From an uncultured Collinsella sp. (GTDB taxonomy: Bacteria > Actinomycetota > Coriobacteriia > Coriobacteriales > Coriobacteriaceae), in contig CAUBMI010000035.1 in assembly GCA_958436995.1 (NCBI GenBank), positions 1 to 22,100 on the forward strand: a stretch of DNA of 22,100 nucleotides, read 5' to 3'. Shown in pieces: positions 1 to 6,594 of this stretch. Both the position numbers and the translations under genes were made by a program. The first letter of the stretch is position 1, and every line of letters starts with the position of its first letter. Under the pieces are notes generated by a model. That model made no database searches. It was not told where the DNA came from and worked only from the letters and a program-made list of their open reading frames with translations.

Positions 1-231
1 CTCTTTTAGTAGCAGTAATTTTGACCAAATTTAAGGTGATTTGACGTGTCGATCGAGCAGATAAGCTGCCGTATCTCCTCAAGTGTTCATTAAAGGAAGA
101 CCTTGATGCGAATAAATCTCATTAAGATCTTCTTTTATTAACGAAAATAATGTAGCTACAACGGTAACAGTACTCATATTTGCCGTTTTTTGGCCACAGT
201 CCTTCGGAGGGTCCTCGAAAATAGTCCCGAG
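1..231. other. AT-rich stretch with no supported gene
   Basis: I see no convincing coding region here. Reading frames that cross it are long only because they run on into the GC-rich repeats to the right, and they resemble no family I know. A short frame at 105-140 (11 codons) follows an AAGGAAG ribosome-binding-like sequence, but it is too short to claim as a gene. Base composition is clearly lower in GC than the rest of the window, which would fit the edge of an inserted or decaying segment beside the tRNA gene. That is inference only. Confidence 0.5.
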
Positions 232-232
232 C

Positions 233-287
233 CGGCACTTGGGGACGTTCCTATAATGCCGGCACTTAGGAGCGTCCCCAAGTGCCG
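233..287. repeat. REP-like inverted repeat
   Basis: Two 20-bp arms (233-252 and 268-287) are inverted copies with one mismatch. The left arm reads CGGCACTTGGGGACGTTCCT. The 15-bp loop carries another GCCGGCACTT, so the half-motif occurs three times in 55 bp. Sequences of this style (GGCACTTGGGGACG...) are typical of extragenic palindromes mobilised by REP-associated tyrosine transposases. No such transposase is visible in this window, so the link is inference. Confidence 0.7.
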
Positions 288-303
288 ACACCGCGTCTGC
301 CTG

Positions 304-546
304 CGGCGGCCGCGCCCCGCTGCGTCGCTCCGCACCCTTGCGGGTTCGAATCCCTCCGCTTGGCGGCGTTGGCTCGATTTGCTTGACGTGAGGGGCTCTT
401 GGCTGGTGTGGGACGGAGGGATTCCGCGTCCGCCTGGTCGGCGGCCGCGCCCCGCTGCGTCGCTTCGCTCCTTGCGTGCTGCGCTGGAAAACGCTTCGCG
501 TTTCCTCAGCTCCGCACCCTTGCGGGTTCGAATTCCTCCGCTTGCC
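304..546. repeat. Mosaic of tRNA-3'-end-like direct repeats
   Basis: A 26-bp GC-rich segment occurs at 304-329 and again at 439-464. In the first copy it runs straight into a T-arm-like segment with the core GGGTTCGAATCCCTCCG, ending about 362. In the second copy the same T-arm-like segment (510-546) is separated from the 26-mer by a 45-bp insert that contains a small hairpin (GGAAAACGC/GCGTTTCC, about 487-506). At 409-424 there is a 16-bp exact copy of the 3' end of the neighbouring tRNA-Gln gene in the tRNA-Gln orientation (TGGGACGGAGGGATTC). None of the pieces folds into a full tRNA. The arrangement suggests remnants of integration or repeat mobilisation at the tRNA. Confidence 0.65.
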
Positions 547-547
547 C

Positions 548-586
548 ACAAGAAAGCGCCCTGGGCCGTTATGGGCTTAGGGCGCT
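548..586 (-). terminator. Terminator after tRNA-Gln
   Basis: On the minus strand, AGCGCCCT (586-579) pairs with AGGGCGCT (562-555), with further partial GC pairing inside the loop. The stem is followed by TTTCTTGT. It starts ten bases after the encoded CCA end of the tRNA, which fits an intrinsic terminator for that transcript. Confidence 0.7.
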
Positions 587-595
587 CAGTTTTAA

Positions 596-670
596 TGGCT
601 GGGACGGAGGGATTCGAACCCCCAACAGCCGGCACCAAAAACCGGAGTTCTACCGTTGAACTACGTCCCA
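596..670 (-). tRNA. tRNA-Gln (anticodon UUG)
   Basis: The reverse complement folds as a full cloverleaf. A 7-bp acceptor stem starts U1-A72 (TGGGACG with CGTCCCA), the D-arm contains GTTCAACGGTAGAAC, and the anticodon stem CCGGT/GCCGG encloses the loop TTTTGGT with anticodon TTG. The T-arm carries GGTTCGAATCC. A discriminator G and a genomically encoded CCA follow at 599-596. The U1-A72 pair is a known glutamine identity feature. The gene lies 38 bp downstream of the peptidoglycan-binding-protein gene on the same strand, so it may be read from that transcript or from its own promoter. Confidence 0.95.
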
Positions 671-708
671 ATGTGTGGTGTTGCCCAAAAGCAACTCGTC
701 TAGTTTAC

Positions 709-1614
709 CTAATCTGCGAGGGCATCGCAAACGCCGTCGAGTAGGCGTACGGCGAGCGTCTGCGCGTCGCTGGCCGTGAAGGTGCCGTTGTAGCGCGTCA
801 TGCCCGTGAGCTCAATGCGAATGCGAGCCGGCTTCTGCTGCGCGGCGACATTGGCGGTGCGGATGCGCTGGGCCAGGTTGTGGCACTCGGCGAGGGCAAT
901 CGTGGCGCGTGGCGCGGCGTCGGCGGGCAGCTCGTCGCTTGCGATCTCGAGCACCAGGTCAACGTCGGTTGGGACCTCGGAGTCGCAGAGCATCATGCCG
1001 CTGTTGTCGGTCGTTGCCGTGGCGATGTTCCACATGCGCGAAGCAACGCTGCGTGCGATGGGGTCCTCACCGATAACGGCGATCTGGAAGCGCTCGAGCA
1101 CGTTGGCGGCGCGAGCAAAACCGATGCGGGACTCGGCTTCGGTGACCGAGGGCTTGCCCTCCCACACATGATGCAGGCGGTTGATGTAGGCGTAGGTGTC
1201 CTGGAAGGCCATGCCGTCGGCAAACAGGCCGACATTTTCCTGGAACTGCTGCAGGGCGGCCTCGGTATGCGGACCAAAGTAGCCGTCGTCTTCGCCACAG
1301 GCAAAGCCCAAAACGTTGAGAGCGCGCTGCAGGGCCTGCACATCGGCGCCATGGAAATTGGGCATGCGCAGATACAGGGTGCGGTCGCCCAGCTTATACG
1401 AGGCGTCGACCAGGGCGCTCCAACAGGGGATATCGACGGCATGACCGGCAGCAAGGCCACTGTCGAGCCTGAAGGTGCTGACGGCCTGCTCGGTGGTGGT
1501 GCCAAAGCGCTTGTCGGCGACCTCGTCGGCATCGATGGTGTAACCGAGCTGCAGAAGGCGGGACTGAACATCCTCGACGGCTGCTCCCTGCATGCCCGTG
1601 GTAATAGGTTCCAT
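709..1614 (-). CDS. CwlM-like peptidoglycan-binding protein with degenerate amidase domain
   Basis: A 301-residue protein without a signal peptide. Residues about 5-70 and 80-150 are two peptidoglycan-binding type 1 repeats (motifs such as VEDVQSRLLQLGY, RFGTTTEQAVSTF, DVQALQRALNVLGF and YFGPHTEAALQQF). The linker YKLGDRTLYLR between them matches, as I recall the family, the actinobacterial CwlM arrangement, in which an Amidase_3 zinc-amidase domain follows. Here the C-terminal 130 residues keep the expected alternating strand/helix pattern (VDLVLEIASD, PARIRIELTG). However, the DPGHGG-like zinc-ligand loop is missing and I find no set of His/Glu ligands, so enzymatic activity is unlikely. 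CwlM of mycobacteria is a cytoplasmic regulator of MurA, and a regulatory role here is an inference. The start ATG has AAAGGGG eight to nine bases upstream. Confidence 0.85.
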   Translation of the reverse strand: MEPITTGMQGAAVEDVQSRLLQLGYTIDADEVADKRFGTTTEQAVSTFRLDSGLAAGHAVDIPCWSALVDASYKLGDRTLYLRMPNFHGADVQALQRALNVLGFACGEDDGYFGPHTEAALQQFQENVGLFADGMAFQDTYAYINRLHHVWEGKPSVTEAESRIGFARAANVLERFQIAVIGEDPIARSVASRMWNIATATTDNSGMMLCDSEVPTDVDLVLEIASDELPADAAPRATIALAECHNLAQRIRTANVAAQQKPARIRIELTGMTRYNGTFTASDAQTLAVRLLDGVCDALAD

Positions 1615-1753
1615 GAACGAACCCCTTTCGGCGTACGATTCGTACTATTTTGAGCGCGTGTCGGATAGACAACGCGAGACAATGCATAAACATGCACTCA
1701 ACAGTGTAGCAACTTGTACCCAAACTCGCTGCCCACAGGTTTTATGACCCCCG

Positions 1754-2779
1754 CTAGTTAAGACGCTCCACAAAGAAATCTGCCATTGAGAGGAAGAGCT
1801 CGCGCGCATGCGGGTCGAGCTCGACGCCTTCGATAGCGGCCTTGGCCTTAGCGGTCAGGTCGAGCGCATAGGTGTGGGCGTAATCGATGGAGCCGGTCTC
1901 CTGGAAGATCTCCACGGCGCGTGCGAGCTGCGCAGGGTCCTCGGTGCCCGAGGAAAGGATTGCCTCGATCTCGTCGTGATAGCGCTCGTCTGACAGGGCA
2001 TGCACGGCAACGAGGGTGCGCTTGCCCTCGGTGATATCGGTGCGGAAGTCCTTGTTGGCGGCCTCCTTGGTGCCGATCAAGTTGAGCAGGTCGTCTTGAA
2101 TCTGGAAGGCAAGGCCCGTGTGCAGCCCAAAGGCGCGCAGTGCCTCAATCTGCTCTTCGCTGCCGCCGCCGATAATGGCTCCGGCGGCAAGCGGCGTCGC
2201 TCCGCTGTAGTACGCGGTCTTGTGCGTCGCCATGTCCAGGTAGTCATCAACCGAGATATCAAAGCGCTCGTCACGGACCCAACCCAGGTCAAGCGCTTGA
2301 CCCTCGATGGTGCGGACGATCATCTCGGTAAGCTCGTGGAGCACACGCAGCTTCACGTCGGACTCGAGCGTGGGATCGTCGAGAACCGTCTTGGTGACCA
2401 TGGTGAGCGCCAGGTCGCCACAATTGATGGCGAGCCCCGTGCCCTCGGTAAGGTGCATGCAGGGCTTGCCTCGACGAAGCTGTCCGTTGTCGGCGATGTC
2501 GTCGTGGATGAGCGCACCCGACTGGAAATGCTCGATAGCTGCCGCGGCGCTGCGGGCGCTCTCAAAGCTACCGCCCACTGCGGTTGCGGCGAGCATGCAG
2601 ATAAGCGGGCGGTGGCGCTTGCCGGCGTTGGCCGTAAAAGCCGAGAGCGGCGCGTACAGGTAGCGTTCGATATCGGCAGAGGTCGCCTGTCCGTCAAAGA
2701 ACGTGGCCAGATAGTCATTAATCTGGTCAAAGTGCTGGGCTAAAAAGCAGGTAAACGGACTGGACACGGGTTCTCGCAT
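1754..2779 (-). CDS. Polyprenyl diphosphate synthase (trans-isoprenyl diphosphate synthase family)
   Basis: A 341-residue all-helical prenyltransferase of the farnesyl/geranylgeranyl diphosphate synthase family. It condenses isopentenyl diphosphate with an allylic diphosphate in the cytoplasm. The first aspartate-rich motif is HDDIADNGQLRRGKP (D93, D94, D97), with the downstream RRG typical of the family. GKRHRPL near residue 53 supplies the diphosphate-binding Lys/Arg. The second motif is FQIQDDLLNLIG (D229, D230), with Asn in place of the usual final Asp of DDxxD. KRTL follows near residue 255. The short spacing of the first motif resembles the medium/long-chain and actinobacterial IdsA-type enzymes, but product chain length cannot be read from sequence alone. 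The ATG at 2779 has only a weak purine-rich site (AAGAAAG), and an in-frame GTG four codons on is an alternative start. Confidence 0.92.
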   Translation of the reverse strand: MREPVSSPFTCFLAQHFDQINDYLATFFDGQATSADIERYLYAPLSAFTANAGKRHRPLICMLAATAVGGSFESARSAAAAIEHFQSGALIHDDIADNGQLRRGKPCMHLTEGTGLAINCGDLALTMVTKTVLDDPTLESDVKLRVLHELTEMIVRTIEGQALDLGWVRDERFDISVDDYLDMATHKTAYYSGATPLAAGAIIGGGSEEQIEALRAFGLHTGLAFQIQDDLLNLIGTKEAANKDFRTDITEGKRTLVAVHALSDERYHDEIEAILSSGTEDPAQLARAVEIFQETGSIDYAHTYALDLTAKAKAAIEGVELDPHARELFLSMADFFVERLN

Positions 2780-2893
2780 TCTTTCTTAGGTTGCATCGAT
2801 GTAGTGTGCAGGCAACATATTGCCACATTGTGCCTGCCTGCGTGGCAGGTTTGGGGATTTAAGGCAACGGCGCATGTCGGACGAGTTTCGTAG

Positions 2894-5344
2894 TTAGACC
2901 AGTCCAAAGTGCTCGAGCGCGGTGACGACGCCGTCGTGGTCGATGCTGTCGGTGACATAGTCGGCCTTTTCCTTGAGGAAGTCCGGCGCATTGCCCATGG
3001 CGATACCGACATCGACGGCGTTCATCAGCGAGACGTCATTGCTGGCGTCGCCGATGCCGTATACGGTTCCGTGGTGGGGATCGAGGGCGTCGAGTACGGA
3101 CTGGATACCCTCGCGCTTGGTGCATTCGCGAGGCGAAATCTCGGTCACTTCGAGCTCGAGCTCGTTAAAGCAGAGCAGCGGCTCAAACGCTTGATCCTGA
3201 GCGATGCGGTTGGCAAGCGACGTGGACATTAAGATCTTGTAGGCGCTGTAATGTTGCAGCTGCGTAATTGCATCGCCCACGGTGCGGGCGTATCCCGGAG
3301 CGTCGGGCGCATCGGCACTCATGCGAACGACGCCATTGAGTCCCTCAAAACGAATCACTTCGTCCGATTGCTCAAGAATGGGAGCAAGGCGCTGCAGCAT
3401 GCCGGGCGTCATCGCCAAATCGCGAATCACGTGTCCCTCAAGTTCGACATAGCCACCCGCGAGGCAGACGATGCCGGTCCAGGGCAGCTCGAGCAGCTTT
3501 GGATGGATGCAGCTCAGCGTGCGCCCTGTGCAGATAAACGCCATATTGCCCTTGGCGACAAAATCACGGATGGCTTGCGAGACCGCTTCATTGGGATAGG
3601 GGGAGAGGTCTCGCTCGCTCTCGGGAAGCTCTTGTGCCACTCGAGGGTCTTGCCAGGCGAGTGTTCCGTCGATATCGAAGAAGCAGATATCGCCGCGCTT
3701 ATGGGCTGCGCTGGCGGCAGGGGAGGCCGAGGTGGTGGACACAAATCCCGGCTCGAGGCCCATGATCTGGTCAAAATGCTCTTTAACGCGGGGAACGGAG
3801 ATGCCAATAATCACCTGGGCGGTCTTGCCCGTAATGATGAGGCCCTTGGCGCCCACCGCGACAAACGACGCATTATCTGCAACGATGGAAGGGTCTGCGA
3901 CCTCGACGCGCAGGCGCGTGGCGCAGTTGGTTGCGCCCACGATATTGCCAACGCCACCTAAAAGCTGAATTACCCGCTCAGCGAGGACGTGATCTTGATC
4001 GGATTGAATACTGACCTCGCCATTGGGAGATTGCTCTTTGGCAAAGCCGCTTCCCGTTAAACGATCGATTGCCGCGCGATTGGAGACATGATCCTCGCGG
4101 CCCGGCGTCTTAAGGTCATAGACCAAGATGAGTGCTCGAAAACTAACAAAAAAGATGAGGCTAAAGGCAAGACCGATACCGAGCGCCAAAAGGTAGGAGC
4201 CGGCATGCATTCGCATGAGTGGGATGAAGTTGAAGGCCGTCATTTCCATGAGACCGCCCGAGAAGATGCCGACGATGCCAAAGAAGTTCATGGTCATGGC
4301 AAGGCAGGAGGATAGGACGGCGTAGAGCAAAAAGAGTCCGGGATAGGTGAACATAAAGAGAAACTCGAGCGGCTCGGTGACGCCGCAGACCACCGAGGCG
4401 ACGATGGCGGGCAAAAGGATGACTTTAAGGCCGGCGCGGCGTTCGGGTTTGGCGGTGAAATAGAATGCTGCCGCGATGGCGGGAAGGCCAAAGAGCTTGC
4501 CCCAGCCGGTGGCGGTAAAACCTGCCCAGGGCGCAAGTTCATTTAAAGGGCGCGTGCTATGGGAGAGAATGGGGAGCAGGTTGGTCCACGTGGCGTAAAT
4601 ACCGTCGTGAATGACCAGATTGTCGTAATAGATGGGCATATAGAGCAGATGGTGCAGCCCCATGGGCTCGAGCGCTCGCTCCAAAAACACAAAGATGCCC
4701 ACGCCGAAGGGGCCGACGCCCGCAAGTGCGTGGCGCAGCGTTTCGGTCACAGCGTATGCGAAGGGCACGATGGCGGCCGAGATGGCGGCAAGGGCAAACA
4801 CGGCAAAAAAGCTGATGAGGTAGACCAGCGAGGAACCCGAGAAGGTGCCGAGCCAATCGGGAACCTTGGCATCGTAGAAGCGGTCATGGATGGCAACGAC
4901 GGTTGCCGACACCGCCAGCGGGCCGATAATGCCGGTGTCGAGCGTCTTGATGCCGTCGATGACGGTGATGCCGCTGGCGGGGGTCAAAGATGATGGGTAC
5001 TTAAGTCCAAGGTTGTCTCCGCTCAGCTTAATGATCTCGCTCAAAAAGAAGCAATAGGCAAAATAGGCCACGAGTGCCTCGAGGCAGCAGCGTGCCGGTT
5101 GCTTTTGGGCAAGACCGATAGGCAGCGCTACGGCAAAAAGGAGCGGGAGACGTTTAAAGACCGTCCACGAGCCGCGCTGGATGATGGTCCAGAAAACGTA
5201 CCAAGGGGTTCCGTATACGGCGAGATCGCCGACGATGTCTACGGTCGTGGCGAGGGCGGAGATGCCGACCATGAGGCCTGATATAGAAAACAGCATGGCG
5301 GGCGCGAACATGGCTCCGCCAAAACGTTGGATTTTCTGCAGCAT
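2894..5344 (-). CDS. PTS alpha-glucoside/glucose-type EIICB permease fused to a Cof-type HAD phosphatase
   Basis: One uninterrupted 816-residue reading frame with three modules. Residues about 1-420 form a glucose/maltose-family EIIC membrane domain resembling E. coli MalX, with about ten hydrophobic segments, FGLHH-like MGLHHLLYM and the substrate-site motif GVTEPLEF (E324). Residues about 450-540 form an EIIB domain with the phospho-cysteine in NCATRLRV (C474). After an Ala/Ser/Thr-rich linker, residues about 552-816 form a Cof/type IIB HAD hydrolase with FFDIDGTL (D557, D559), ICTGRT, the motif III lysine in TKREG and GIGDASNDVSLM. No EIIA domain is present, so a separate EIIA is needed. 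Import should give a sugar phosphate, which the fused phosphatase could hydrolyse (inference). The start at 5344 is chosen over 5380 because GGAAGG lies six bases before it. The gene is divergent from the GntR regulator. Confidence 0.92.
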   Translation of the reverse strand: MLQKIQRFGGAMFAPAMLFSISGLMVGISALATTVDIVGDLAVYGTPWYVFWTIIQRGSWTVFKRLPLLFAVALPIGLAQKQPARCCLEALVAYFAYCFFLSEIIKLSGDNLGLKYPSSLTPASGITVIDGIKTLDTGIIGPLAVSATVVAIHDRFYDAKVPDWLGTFSGSSLVYLISFFAVFALAAISAAIVPFAYAVTETLRHALAGVGPFGVGIFVFLERALEPMGLHHLLYMPIYYDNLVIHDGIYATWTNLLPILSHSTRPLNELAPWAGFTATGWGKLFGLPAIAAAFYFTAKPERRAGLKVILLPAIVASVVCGVTEPLEFLFMFTYPGLFLLYAVLSSCLAMTMNFFGIVGIFSGGLMEMTAFNFIPLMRMHAGSYLLALGIGLAFSLIFFVSFRALILVYDLKTPGREDHVSNRAAIDRLTGSGFAKEQSPNGEVSIQSDQDHVLAERVIQLLGGVGNIVGATNCATRLRVEVADPSIVADNASFVAVGAKGLIITGKTAQVIIGISVPRVKEHFDQIMGLEPGFVSTTSASPAASAAHKRGDICFFDIDGTLAWQDPRVAQELPESERDLSPYPNEAVSQAIRDFVAKGNMAFICTGRTLSCIHPKLLELPWTGIVCLAGGYVELEGHVIRDLAMTPGMLQRLAPILEQSDEVIRFEGLNGVVRMSADAPDAPGYARTVGDAITQLQHYSAYKILMSTSLANRIAQDQAFEPLLCFNELELEVTEISPRECTKREGIQSVLDALDPHHGTVYGIGDASNDVSLMNAVDVGIAMGNAPDFLKEKADYVTDSIDHDGVVTALEHFGLV

Positions 5345-5382
5345 AATATGCCTTCCGGATGCAACATGCTGTGCGAGCAAGA

Positions 5383-5407
5383 ACGTTTAAACAATGAACT
5401 CATTGTA
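5383..5407 (-). promoter_or_regulatory. PTS-HAD promoter -10 and GntR-type operator
   Basis: On the minus strand a good -10 (TACAAT, 5407-5402) is followed about eight bases later by a TTGTTTAAACGT site (5394-5383), which would cover the transcription start. A separate 16-bp palindrome ACAATGAACTCATTGT (5391-5406) overlaps the -10. No convincing -35 is visible. Repression by the neighbouring GntR protein is inferred. Confidence 0.55.
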
Positions 5408-5504
5408 GAGGACTGGCTGCTTGCCGCATTGACGGTTTTGATTCGGTCCGATTTGGGTTTCGGGGGAACCGTCGACGGTAAATAATCCGTGCTTTACCGA
5501 TAAT

Positions 5505-5535
5505 CGGTTTAAACAACTTTAAGAAATGCTATCGT
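5505..5535 (+). promoter_or_regulatory. gntR operator and candidate -10
   Basis: CGGTTTAAACAA (5505-5516) matches the window motif TTGTTTAAACAA at 10 of 12 positions. TATCGT at 5530-5535 is a plausible -10 about 17 bp after GTTTAA, so the operator would overlap the -35 region. This fits autorepression of the divergently transcribed regulator. Confidence 0.5.
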
Positions 5536-5568
5536 GCCTAGCCATACATATTCATTAGAGGTGAAATC

Positions 5569-6288
5569 ATGCCAAAAGCGATTTACGAAGGAATCTACCG
5601 CGAGATCCGTTCGCGCATCATCGACGGGACCTATGCGTTTCAGGAGATGCTGCCAACCGAAGCCGAGCTGACCGCGGAGTTTGGCTGCACGCGCAATACC
5701 GTTCGACGCGCCTTGAGCATGCTGGCCGACCAGATGTTTGTGCAGCCTATACACGGTAAGGGCGTGCGCGTTATTTGGCTTAAGGGCGAAACCGACATGC
5801 TGGGCGCACTCGAAGAGGTTGAGTCGTTTGGCGAGTTCGCAAAACGCAACAATGCCGTCGCATCGACCGAGGTCAAGTCTTTTGAACATTTGATTTGCAC
5901 TGAGCAACTCTCTCGTCGCCTGGGCTTTAAGGTGGGCGAGGAGCTGATTCGCGTCGTGCGTGTCCGAAGCCTCAACGGCAGCGCGCGCCAGGTGGACCAC
6001 GGCTACTTTTTGGCGTCGATCGCCAAGGGCCTGACCCCCGAGATCGCGGCGGATTCTATCTACGGCTATCTGGAGCACAAGCGCGGCATCAAAGTGATGG
6101 CGAGCCGCCGTACGGTGAGTGTCGAGCTCGCCAACGATGAGGACTGCAGCTACTTGGACCTTGGCAAGTACAACTGTGTCGCCGTCATGGAGAGCCAGTC
6201 GTACACTTCGGACGGCATCTTGTTCGAGGTCACGCATGCCCGCACGCATCCCGAGATCTTCCACTACCGCGTCAACTCCAAGCGATAG
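5569..6288 (+). CDS. GntR-family transcriptional regulator, HutC/TreR-like (UTRA domain)
   Basis: A 239-residue DNA-binding repressor. Residues 1-70 are a GntR winged helix-turn-helix (IYREIRSRIIDGTY, LPTEAELTAEFGCTRNTVRRALSML, then the wing VQPIHGKGVRVI). Residues about 90-235 are a UTRA effector-binding domain ending in THARTHPEIFHYRV, the pattern shared with trehalose-6-phosphate and GlcNAc-phosphate responsive repressors such as TreR and YvoA. Sugar-phosphate sensing is therefore likely, but the ligand is not shown. GAGGTGA six bases before the ATG supports the start. It sits head to head with the PTS-HAD gene and just upstream of the ABC importer. Copies of a TTGTTTAAACAA-like palindrome lie before all three and before malQ, so it is the probable regulator of the whole set. 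Confidence 0.92.
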   Translation: MPKAIYEGIYREIRSRIIDGTYAFQEMLPTEAELTAEFGCTRNTVRRALSMLADQMFVQPIHGKGVRVIWLKGETDMLGALEEVESFGEFAKRNNAVASTEVKSFEHLICTEQLSRRLGFKVGEELIRVVRVRSLNGSARQVDHGYFLASIAKGLTPEIAADSIYGYLEHKRGIKVMASRRTVSVELANDEDCSYLDLGKYNCVAVMESQSYTSDGILFEVTHARTHPEIFHYRVNSKR

Positions 6289-6327
6289 CCGGCTAGCTCG
6301 CAGCCTGACGAGACTCATGCCCTCAAA

Positions 6328-6382
6328 GAGAAAACGCCCGGTCAAACCGACGATGCATCGGCTTGACCGGGCGTTTTCTCTG
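6328..6382. terminator. Strong terminator after gntR
   Basis: Two perfect 18-bp arms (6328-6345 and 6363-6380, GAGAAAACGCCCGGTCAA and its complement) enclose a loop that itself contains the palindrome CGATGCATCG. The T-rich distal arm (TTTTCTC), and its A-rich counterpart, allow termination in both directions. It separates gntR from the ABC-transporter promoter region. Confidence 0.85.
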
Positions 6383-6399
6383 CATTCGATAACAAATAA

Positions 6400-6411
6400 T
6401 TGTTTATACAA
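6400..6411 (+). promoter_or_regulatory. GntR-type operator, distal, before the ABC operon
   Basis: TTGTTTATACAA, 11 of 12 bases identical to the window motif and close to the TTGTATATACAA-type operator known for Bacillus TreR. It lies 75 bp upstream of a second copy, a spacing that would allow looping or cooperative binding. Directly after it is a perfect 11-bp palindrome, ACTTGTCAAGT (6413-6423). Confidence 0.55.
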
Positions 6412-6474
6412 AACTTGTCAAGTATCAAGTTGAAATTACCGTTCACCGAAGTTTTTCTACCGCTCTAGTAATAC

Positions 6475-6486
6475 TTGTTCAAACAA
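6475..6486 (+). promoter_or_regulatory. GntR-type operator, proximal, before the ABC operon
   Basis: TTGTTCAAACAA, 11 of 12 bases identical to the motif. Possible -10 hexamers flank it (TAATAC at 6469-6474 and TATTGT at 6501-6506). I cannot choose between them. The leader that follows up to the solute-binding-protein gene holds two small stem-loops (6521-6534 and 6553-6571). Confidence 0.55.
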
Positions 6487-6594
6487 CTAGCCAAATAGCG
6501 TATTGTACAAGTCAGCAAAAGGGGCAAAGTCCCCGAGCCAATCTCCGAAGGCGGCGGCAAAGGGTGCCGCCACGGTGTGAAAGGGTGGATTGTA

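Noticed and set aside
190..744. Open frames through the left-end repeats on both strands (for example 79-549 minus, 174-671 minus, 190-744 plus, 399-659 plus)
   Set aside because: They cross a tRNA gene, a terminator and duplicated GC-rich repeats, show no family motifs and have low-complexity Arg/Pro/Ser composition, so they are chance frames.
1633..1645. Palindrome GTACGATTCGTAC before the CwlM-like gene
   Set aside because: A single short palindrome with no second copy in the window. It may be an operator, but the sequence gives no support beyond symmetry.
2833..2849. Small hairpin CCTGCC/GGCAGG downstream of the PTS-HAD gene as a terminator
   Set aside because: The stem is only 6 bp and no T-run follows on the minus strand. 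The next gene follows closely, so I do not call it.
5345..5380. Upstream start for the PTS-HAD gene
   Set aside because: The 12 extra residues have no EIIC character, and the GGAAGG ribosome-binding site lies within that stretch, in front of the later ATG.
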